NCBI GenBank assembly: GCA_934589325.1
Contig: CAKTNU010000092.1
Coordinates: 1-7,183, forward strand
DNA: 7,183 nt
Direction: 5' to 3'
Source of the DNA: an uncultured Oscillospiraceae bacterium
GTDB taxonomy: Bacteria > Bacillota_A > Clostridia > Oscillospirales > Oscillospiraceae
Part shown: in pieces, positions 1-4,862 of the stretch
Position numbering within the stretch: the stretch's first letter is position 1
Layout of the letters: each line of letters starts with the position of its first letter
Notes under the pieces: generated by a model
Seen by the model: the letters and a program-made list of their open reading frames with translations, nothing else
Databases searched by the model: none
What the model was told of the DNA's origin: nothing
Program-made: the position numbers and the translations under genes

Positions 1-1441
1 GGCAGGTGGTGTTGACCCAGTCGGTCATCTTGCTCAGGGGGCTTTCGCCGTCGTCGGTCGGCTCATAGCTGTCGACCTTCGGGAGCACAACGGGAAGCTG
101 ATCTTCGGGTACGGGGACCCAGCCGCACTTCTCGCAGTTGACAAGGGGGATCGGCTCGCCCCAGTAACGCTGACGGGAGAATACCCAGTCGCGCAGCTTG
201 TAATTGACCTTCTCCTTGCCGAAGCCCTGCTCCACAACATATTTTTTCATCGCGGGGATGGCCTCTTTTACGGTCATGCCGTTGAGGAAGCCGGAATTGA
301 CCATAATGGCGCTGTCGTCCTTTGCAACGAAAGCCTCCTTGGTCACATCGCCGCCGGAAACGACCTCGATTATCGGGAGACCAAATTTTGTGGCAAACTC
401 CCAGTCGCGCTGGTCATGTCCGGGGACGCCCATAACGATACCCGTACCGTAGCCCATAAGGACATAGTCGGAGACGAAAATAGGCAGGTTCTTATGCGTG
501 ACGGGATTTATCGCCTCGATGCCCTCAAGCCTGACGCCGGTCTTGTCCTTGTTCAGCTCGCCGCGCTCGAAATCCGACTTGCGGGCGGCCTCAGCCTGAT
601 ACGCCTCAACATCGCCCCAGTTTGCAATACGCTCCTGCCACTGCTTGAGCAGCGGATGCTCGGGGGATATTACCATATATGTCGTACCGAACAGGGTATC
701 GGCACGCGTAGTGTAGACGGTGACATCGTCGCCGATGGTGGTCTTGAAGCTAATTTCCGCGCCGGTGGAGCGGCCTATCCAGTTGCGCTGCTGGATCTTG
801 ACGCGCTCGATATAGTCAACATCATCCAGATCGTCAAGCAGACGCTGAGCATAAGCGGTTATTTTCAGCATCCACTGGCTCTTCTCCTTGCGGATGACGG
901 GCGCACCGCAGCGCTCACACACGCCATCAACGACCTCTTCGTTTGCAAGCACGCACTTGCAGCTCGTGCACCAGTTGACAGGCATGGTGGTCTTGTAGGC
1001 AAGACCGTTTTTGAACATCTGGAGGAATATCCACTGCGTCCATTTATAATACTTCGGGTCGGTGGTATCAACGGCACGGTCCCAGTCGAAGCCGTAGCCC
1101 AGCATTTTGAGCTGACTTGTGAAGTTTGCGATATTGTCCTTGGTGACTATCGCGGGGTGGATATGGTTCTTGATGGCATAGTTCTCGGTCGGCAGGCCGA
1201 AAGCGTCAAAGCCTATCGGGAACAGAACGTTATAGCCCTCCATGCGCTTTTTGCGCGTGACGATGTCCATCGCGGTGAAGGGGCGCGGATGACCAACGTG
1301 CAGTCCCTGGCCGGAGGGGTACGGAAATTCGATAAGTCCGTAAAACTTGGGTTTATCGCTGCCGGTCACGGCGGCATAGGGCTTGGTCTCTTCCCATTTT
1401 GCCTGCCATTTCTTCTCTATCGCTGTAAAATCGTATTTCAT
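1..1441 (-). CDS. leuS: Leucine--tRNA ligase (LeuRS), N-terminal part, cut by the window edge
   Basis: Class I aminoacyl-tRNA synthetase that charges tRNA-Leu with leucine in the cytoplasm. The visible 480 residues hold the first half of the Rossmann catalytic domain with the HIGH-type motif HVGH (residues 48-51) after [10 protein letters not shown] zinc module follows with all four cysteines (C158, C161, C175, C178). The CP1 editing domain carries TTRADT (244-249) and GHDQRD (341-346), whose last Asp matches the amino-group-binding Asp345 of the E. coli enzyme. The catalytic domain then resumes with [11 protein letters not shown] and a C436-x2-C439 pair. KMSKS, the anticodon-binding domain and the C-terminus lie beyond position 1; the family is usually about 800-870 residues. 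The ATG at 1441 is preceded by AGAGGG at good spacing. It lies 51 nt after rsfS, too close for a T-box leader. The motif surroundings ([33 protein letters not shown]) differ from the B. subtilis form. Identity is very secure. Confidence 0.97.
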   Translation of the reverse strand, partial: MKYDFTAIEKKWQAKWEETKPYAAVTGSDKPKFYGLIEFPYPSGQGLHVGHPRPFTAMDIVTRKKRMEGYNVLFPIGFDAFGLPTENYAIKNHIHPAIVTKDNIANFTSQLKMLGYGFDWDRAVDTTDPKYYKWTQWIFLQMFKNGLAYKTTMPVNWCTSCKCVLANEEVVDGVCERCGAPVIRKEKSQWMLKITAYAQRLLDDLDDVDYIERVKIQQRNWIGRSTGAEISFKTTIGDDVTVYTTRADTLFGTTYMVISPEHPLLKQWQERIANWGDVEAYQAEAARKSDFERGELNKDKTGVRLEGIEAINPVTHKNLPIFVSDYVLMGYGTGIVMGVPGHDQRDWEFATKFGLPIIEVVSGGDVTKEAFVAKDDSAIMVNSGFLNGMTVKEAIPAMKKYVVEQGFGKEKVNYKLRDWVFSRQRYWGEPIPLVNCEKCGWVPVPEDQLPVVLPKVDSYEPTDDGESPLSKMTDWVNTTC

Positions 1442-1451
1442 TTTAATCAAT

Positions 1452-1457
1452 CCCTCT
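1452..1457 (-). promoter_or_regulatory. Ribosome binding site of leuS
   Basis: The minus strand reads AGAGGG here, 10 nt upstream of the ATG at 1441. It supports that ATG as the start. It sits in the AT-rich second half of the rsfS-leuS spacer, downstream of the hairpin, so it stays accessible if the hairpin forms. Confidence 0.75.
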
Positions 1458-1482
1458 TTATTTATAAAATCTGTTTCCGAAA

Positions 1483-1500
1483 GCCCCTGTAATCAGGGGC
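1483..1500 (-). terminator. Perfect intercistronic hairpin over the rsfS stop codon (possible weak terminator or mRNA stability element)
   Basis: The sequence is GCCCCTG, a 4-nt loop, then CAGGGGC: a 7-bp perfect stem with five G:C pairs in a row, a compact and stable hairpin. The rsfS stop TGA (1493-1495) lies at the arm/loop boundary. In the transcribed direction the stem is followed by only TTTCGG, so the U-tract of a strong intrinsic terminator is missing. Partial attenuation between rsfS and leuS, or protection of mRNA ends, fits better than full termination. The hairpin is seen directly; its role is inferred. Confidence 0.45.
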
Positions 1501-1852
1501 GCGGAAGGGATGAGGGGTCGACCTCCTCAGAGTCGCTCCAAAGGCGCTCAAGGTTATAGAATTTTCTGGCCTCGTCGGTGAACACATGGACGATGACACA
1601 GCCGAAGTCCATCAGCACCCAGATATCCGAGCGCAGTCCCTCGCGGCGTATCGGCGGCTCCCCTGCCTCGGAGAGCTGCTTGTCCACCTCGTCGACCAGC
1701 GCCTTGATATGCGTGGATGAGGTGCCGTTGCAGATGACAAAGTAGTCTGCCAGAACGGTCTGCTTGTCGGTTTTTAGCACCTTGATGTCACGGGCCTTTT
1801 TATCGTCCAGCGCTTTTGCGGCGATGGCGGCTATTTCAGCGGAAGTAAGCAT
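1493..1852 (-). CDS. rsfS: Ribosomal silencing factor RsfS (DUF143, YqeL/Iojap family)
   Basis: The family binds ribosomal protein uL14 on the 50S subunit and blocks joining with 30S, lowering translation when nutrients run short, and it also takes part in late 50S maturation. The 119-residue product is a normal family length (105-130). It carries the diagnostic blocks ADYFVICNGTSSTHIKAL (35-52) and EG...W.LMDFGCVIVHVF...R.FYNLERLW (71-105). The short tail VDPSSLPRP is not part of the conserved fold. The ATG at 1852 follows AGGAGG by 10 nt, and MLTSAEIAAIAAKAL matches how family members begin. It lies 14 nt after the nadD-yqeK stop, and its stop codon sits in a hairpin before leuS. In B. subtilis the orthologue yqeL likewise follows yqeK. 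Assignment is secure. Confidence 0.95.
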   Translation of the reverse strand: MLTSAEIAAIAAKALDDKKARDIKVLKTDKQTVLADYFVICNGTSSTHIKALVDEVDKQLSEAGEPPIRREGLRSDIWVLMDFGCVIVHVFTDEARKFYNLERLWSDSEEVDPSSLPRP

Positions 1853-1862
1853 ATTTGTTTTG

Positions 1863-1868
1863 CCTCCT
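1863..1868 (-). promoter_or_regulatory. Ribosome binding site of rsfS, overlapping the nadD-yqeK stop
   Basis: A full AGGAGG on the minus strand begins inside the TAG stop codon (1867-1869) of the upstream gene and lies 10 nt before the rsfS ATG. A ribosome ending nadD-yqeK would therefore cover the next start region, which suggests coupled translation. Confidence 0.85.
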
Positions 1869-3036
1869 AATTATTTATCAGCGCAGCGTACCATTCACAG
1901 GCCTCGACGCTGTCCTTATACGGCTCCGCGCCCTCGGCGCGGATGAACGCAAGGCTCATCTCGAGTCCCTTGGCCATGGCCGCATCTATATTTTCAAAGC
2001 ACAGCTCACGCAACTCCTCAAGTCCCGGGAAGCTGCGGTTAGGCTCCACATAATCGGCGAGATATATTATCTTCTCCAGCAGCGTCATGTCCGGTTTGCC
2101 GGTGGTGTGCCAGCGTATGGCACCGTATATATCGTCCTCGATGCCGAACAGATCGCGTGCAAGCGCTGCACCGGTCTTGGCGTGGAGGAGCTTTGGGTTA
2201 GCTACCTCGGCAGCGTCGTTGATAATACCATACTTTTCGCACAATTTCAACTGTTCTTCGGCATTGAGCCGCTTAGTTATGTCATGCAGTATGCCCGCGA
2301 CGGCGGCCCGCTCCGGATCCTCGCCCCAGCGGTTTGCAAGGGCAACGGCCTCGTTCTCACAGCCGAGGACATGTGCGACGCGCTTCTCTGTGAGATACGG
2401 CATGACCTTGGCGCGGAGCCAGCTGAGTTCCGGCTTTGCATCATAGAAATGACGGCGGATTATCATGGAATACACCCCGTCCGGCAGCAGCTCCGCGCCC
2501 AGCCCGAATCGCAGTCGTTCGCGGATATCGCAGGAGCTGGCAACGACCGGATCATGCTTCATAACGGTGATCCGTGCGCCGTACCGCGTCTCAAGATACG
2601 CTCGCTGATGCTCGATCGGCAGCTCCTCATCCTCGTCACGCGAGAGCACGGCGAGAGAACAGCCATCGAGCAGGTATTCAAAGCGATACCAGGACTCAAA
2701 GCTCAAAAGCATGTCGGTGCCCATAACGAGGATTATCTCGTCCTCTGGATATTCGCGCCGGAGCTCCTCGACGGTCTGTGCTGTGTAGCTCTTGCCTTCC
2801 CGCTGAAGCTCCATGTCCGATACCTCGGCTCCGGGGATATCGGCAAAGGCCAGACGGCACATTTCAAGCCGCTCCTGCGGCGTTGGACTGCCGGCAGCCA
2901 TCTCCTTGTGCGGGGAGATATTGGTGGGAATTATCAGGAATTTATCCGGCGCAAGCTCTGCGCTGACGGTGCGGGCAGCCTCCACATGACCCAGATGCGG
3001 CGGGTTGAAGCTGCCGCCGTACACGGCAATTTTCAT
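1867..3036 (-). CDS. nadD: Fused nicotinate-nucleotide adenylyltransferase (NadD) and symmetrical Ap4A hydrolase (YqeK, HD domain)
   Basis: A 389-residue bifunctional protein. Residues 1 to about 195 are NadD, which joins ATP and nicotinate mononucleotide to give deamido-NAD. The nucleotidyltransferase motif GGSFNPPHLGH is at 7-17, PHK at 42-44, SYT at 83-85, GTDMLLSFESW at 106-116 and the SSCDIR version of the ISSTxIR motif at 167-172. Residues from about 200 to 389 are a YqeK-type HD phosphohydrolase: H222, the HD pair H251-D252 in GILHDITK, H285, H310 in IRWHTTG, and D328 in YLADYVEPNR, so the metal-binding set looks complete. Characterised YqeK enzymes split diadenosine tetraphosphate into two ADP. 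The two are separate neighbours in B. subtilis; here one open frame spans both with a linker of only a few residues. The ATG at 3036 is placed by AAGGA 7 nt upstream and by MKIAVYGGSFNP. Both domain calls are secure; activity of each half is inferred from motifs. Confidence 0.95.
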   Translation of the reverse strand: MKIAVYGGSFNPPHLGHVEAARTVSAELAPDKFLIIPTNISPHKEMAAGSPTPQERLEMCRLAFADIPGAEVSDMELQREGKSYTAQTVEELRREYPEDEIILVMGTDMLLSFESWYRFEYLLDGCSLAVLSRDEDEELPIEHQRAYLETRYGARITVMKHDPVVASSCDIRERLRFGLGAELLPDGVYSMIIRRHFYDAKPELSWLRAKVMPYLTEKRVAHVLGCENEAVALANRWGEDPERAAVAGILHDITKRLNAEEQLKLCEKYGIINDAAEVANPKLLHAKTGAALARDLFGIEDDIYGAIRWHTTGKPDMTLLEKIIYLADYVEPNRSFPGLEELRELCFENIDAAMAKGLEMSLAFIRAEGAEPYKDSVEACEWYAALINN

Positions 3037-3043
3037 CTTTCTG

Positions 3044-3048
3044 TCCTT
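3044..3048 (-). promoter_or_regulatory. Ribosome binding site of nadD-yqeK
   Basis: AAGGA lies 7 nt before the ATG at 3036, inside the 19-nt gap after the yhbY stop. It fixes the start that begins the NadD nucleotide-binding strand. Confidence 0.7.
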
Positions 3049-3055
3049 ATTGTGA

Positions 3056-3370
3056 TTACTTATCTTTCTTTTTGTCCTTGACCAGAACTATTTTCGGCTC
3101 TTTCTCGTTGCGCTTATACAGGACGAACTTTGTACCGATGACCTGGACCTGTTCGGCTCTGCACGCCTCGGAGAGCGCATCGCAGGCTTCGCGGGCGGTC
3201 AGCATGGAATTTTCCAGCACCTTGCCCTTCACAAGCTCCCTCGCGGCAAGTGCCGCACTGACGGATGCCACGAGATTATCGTTGATCCCGCCCTTTCCGA
3301 CCTGAATTATCGTATCCTCAGCCGCCGCGAGACCGCGGAGCTGGGCGCGCTGCTTACTTGTCAATGCCAT
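3056..3370 (-). CDS. yhbY: YhbY/YqeI family CRM-domain RNA-binding protein (ribosome assembly)
   Basis: A 104-residue protein made of a single CRM domain, the RNA-binding fold that associates with pre-50S particles in bacteria. Family hallmarks are LTSKQRAQLRGLA at the start, the GxxG loop as VGKGGIN (24-30), LAARELVKGKVLEN (41-54) and VQVIGTKFVLYKR (75-87). The tail KDKKKDK is lysine-rich, as expected of an RNA binder. The ATG at 3370 lies inside the end of rdgB (17-nt overlap). It is supported by AGAGGT 6 nt upstream and by the usual family start close before LTxKQR. The nadD gene follows after 19 nt, the same pairing as yqeI-nadD in B. subtilis. The binding target (23S precursor or 50S assembly) is known from the family, not from this sequence. 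Confidence 0.94.
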   Translation of the reverse strand: MALTSKQRAQLRGLAAAEDTIIQVGKGGINDNLVASVSAALAARELVKGKVLENSMLTAREACDALSEACRAEQVQVIGTKFVLYKRNEKEPKIVLVKDKKKDK

Positions 3371-3956
3371 TATAATACCTCTTGAATTTTTCTATAAACT
3401 CTCTCATCGCTTTGCCGCGGTGAGATATTGCGTTTTTCTCGTCGGCGCTCAGCTCCGCCATGCTGACCTCATAGCCCCGCGGCCTGAACAGCGGGTCGTA
3501 GCCGAAGCCGTTGCTGCCCCGCGGCGCATATAGTATCTCGCCCTCACATTCACCGCGGGCGGTTATCGTACCTCCGTCCGGCAGACGGCAGCATACGCAG
3601 CACACGAAGCGTGCACTGCGGTTCTTTTCATCTCCGAGCTTCCCGAGCAGGTATTCGTTCCGCTCCGCATCACTGGCCGCATGACCCGGACCGTAGCGCG
3701 CAGAGTATATACCGGGCTCACCGTTGAGCGCGTCGACCACCAGGCCGGAATCGTCCGCAACGGCGATGCAGCCTGTAGCCTTCATGACAGCGTCGGCCTT
3801 CAGAAACGCATTTTCCTCAAAGGTCGTACCCGTCTCGTCCACCTCGAAGTCACAGCCCGCATCACGCTGACTGAGCGGCTCAGCGTCCGTCCCAGCGAGA
3901 AGCTCGCGGAACTCGCGCATTTTATTCTTGTTATTGCTTGCGAGTATTATCTTCAT
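3354..3956 (-). CDS. rdgB: RdgB/HAM1 family non-canonical purine NTP pyrophosphatase (XTP/dITP diphosphatase)
   Basis: This house-cleaning enzyme hydrolyses ITP, dITP and XTP to the monophosphate and pyrophosphate, keeping deaminated purines out of DNA and RNA. The 200-residue length is typical. Visible motifs are the nucleotide-binding start ILASNNKNK (4-12), the FEENA block with the catalytic-region Glu (47-50), ADDSGLVVDALNGEPGIYSARY (67-88) with the Asp pair 68-69, GSNGFGYDPLF (147-157) for base recognition, and SHRGKA (178-183). A cysteine group CCVCC at 119-123 is unusual-looking but falls in a core strand of the fold. Its ATG overlaps the ftsY stop as ATGA, with GGAGG 10 nt upstream inside ftsY; its own 3' end overlaps the yhbY start. 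This arrangement implies translational coupling on both sides. Assignment is secure. Confidence 0.96.
   Translation of the reverse strand: MKIILASNNKNKMREFRELLAGTDAEPLSQRDAGCDFEVDETGTTFEENAFLKADAVMKATGCIAVADDSGLVVDALNGEPGIYSARYGPGHAASDAERNEYLLGKLGDEKNRSARFVCCVCCRLPDGGTITARGECEGEILYAPRGSNGFGYDPLFRPRGYEVSMAELSADEKNAISHRGKAMREFIEKFKRYYNGIDK
3377..3382 (-). promoter_or_regulatory. Ribosome binding site of yhbY inside rdgB
   Basis: AGAGGT lies 6 nt before the yhbY ATG and within the last codons of rdgB. It decides the overlapping start and supports re-initiation by ribosomes that finish rdgB. Confidence 0.65.
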
Positions 3957-4858
3957 TTGAACAGTGCCTCCGCAAAGGTCTTTGCGTCAAAGGGAACAAG
4001 ATCGTCTATCCCTTCGCCTACGCCGACATACTTGACCGGCAGGTTCAGCTCACTCGCGATAGCAAAAACGATGCCGCCCTTGGCCGTGCCGTCGAGCTTT
4101 GTGAGCACGATGCCGGTGAGCCGTGAGCTGTCAAGGAACTGCTTGGCCTGCAGAAGCCCGTTCTGGCCGGTGGTAGCGTCGAGCACCATAAGCGTTTCAA
4201 CATCGGCCTCCGGAAGCTCACGGTCGATAATGCGGCGTATCTTGCTCAGCTCGTTCATAAGATTCGCCTTGTTGTGCAGACGGCCGGCGGTGTCGATGAT
4301 TATGACATCGCTGTTTCTGGCCTTGGCTGCGCATATGCCGTCATACACGACGGCAGCAGGGTCGCTCCCCTCCTCGTGACGGACAATGTCCACTCCCGAA
4401 CGCTCCGCCCAGATGCCGAGCTGCTCGGCAGCGGCGGCGCGGAAGGTATCTCCGGCGCAGAGCAGGACCTTTTTGCCTTCGGCCTTGAGCTGGGCGGCAA
4501 GCTTGCCTATCGTCGTCGTCTTGCCGACGCCGTTTACACCGACCATGAGTATGACGGAGGGCTTTGTGTCGAGCTTGAGAGCCGTGTCGCCGACGTTCAG
4601 CAGCTTCGTCAGCAGCTCAACAAGTCCCTCTCTTGCCTCGTCTCCGTAGCGGAAGCGGCGCTCCCAAGTCATTTTCTTGAGTCCCTGCACGACCTTTTCG
4701 GCCGTGCCCGCGCCGACATCTGACATTACAAGAAGCTCTTCCAGCTCGTCGTAGAAATCCTCATTGTCGGGCTTGTAGCTCTGGAATATCTCTTCAAGCT
4801 CTTCGAGGTTGCGGCGGGTCTTGGTCAGGCCGCCGAATATTTTATCGAAAAATCCCAT
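3953..4858 (-). CDS. ftsY: Signal recognition particle receptor FtsY (SRP GTPase)
   Basis: FtsY is the membrane-associated receptor that pairs its NG GTPase domain with that of Ffh to hand ribosome-nascent chains to the Sec translocon. The 301-residue protein is the short Gram-positive type without the long acidic A domain of E. coli. It begins with the amphipathic membrane-binding helix MGFFDKIFGGLTKTRRNL, followed by the N-domain helices (about 20-95) and the G domain: G1 GVNGVGKT (107-114), the insertion-box region DTFRAAAAEQL (137-147), G3 DTAGR (189-193), G4 TKLD (253-256) with GTAKGG after it, and the closing GVGEGIDDL (279-287). The ATG at 4858 lies 4 nt after the smc stop with GAGGAG at 7 nt, and its TGA overlaps the rdgB ATG. 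The smc-ftsY pair is common in Firmicutes. Nothing is missing. Confidence 0.97.
   Translation of the reverse strand: MGFFDKIFGGLTKTRRNLEELEEIFQSYKPDNEDFYDELEELLVMSDVGAGTAEKVVQGLKKMTWERRFRYGDEAREGLVELLTKLLNVGDTALKLDTKPSVILMVGVNGVGKTTTIGKLAAQLKAEGKKVLLCAGDTFRAAAAEQLGIWAERSGVDIVRHEEGSDPAAVVYDGICAAKARNSDVIIIDTAGRLHNKANLMNELSKIRRIIDRELPEADVETLMVLDATTGQNGLLQAKQFLDSSRLTGIVLTKLDGTAKGGIVFAIASELNLPVKYVGVGEGIDDLVPFDAKTFAEALFK
3967..3971 (-). promoter_or_regulatory. Ribosome binding site of rdgB inside ftsY
   Basis: GGAGG on the minus strand lies 10 nt before the rdgB ATG, within the last ftsY codons. Together with the ATGA stop/start overlap at 3953-3956 it indicates coupled translation of ftsY and rdgB. 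Confidence 0.75.
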
Positions 4859-4862
4859 GTAT

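Noticed and set aside
416..1492. A 358-codon open frame on the plus strand opposite leuS.
   Set aside because: Same effect: in register with leuS codons, no recognisable motifs, and the leuS reading is certain.
1442..1492. Possible leuS promoter with TATAAA as a -10 box in the rsfS-leuS spacer.
   Set aside because: No reasonable -35 hexamer lies 16-18 nt upstream (the hairpin arm CAGGGG is there), and the AT-rich run is short.
1442..1492. T-box or leucine riboswitch before leuS.
   Set aside because: The spacer is only 51 nt, far shorter than a T-box leader, and no specifier stem or T-box sequence is seen.
2540..2572. GGATCA...TGATCC inverted repeat within the nadD part.
   Set aside because: Only 6-bp arms inside conserved coding sequence; expected by chance.
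1855..3081. A 408-codon open frame on the plus strand covering the whole nadD-yqeK gene.
   Set aside because: It is in exact codon register with the minus-strand gene, so it stays open only because that gene uses no TTA, CTA or TCA codons, which are rare in GC-rich genomes. The minus-strand product has full family motifs; this one has none.
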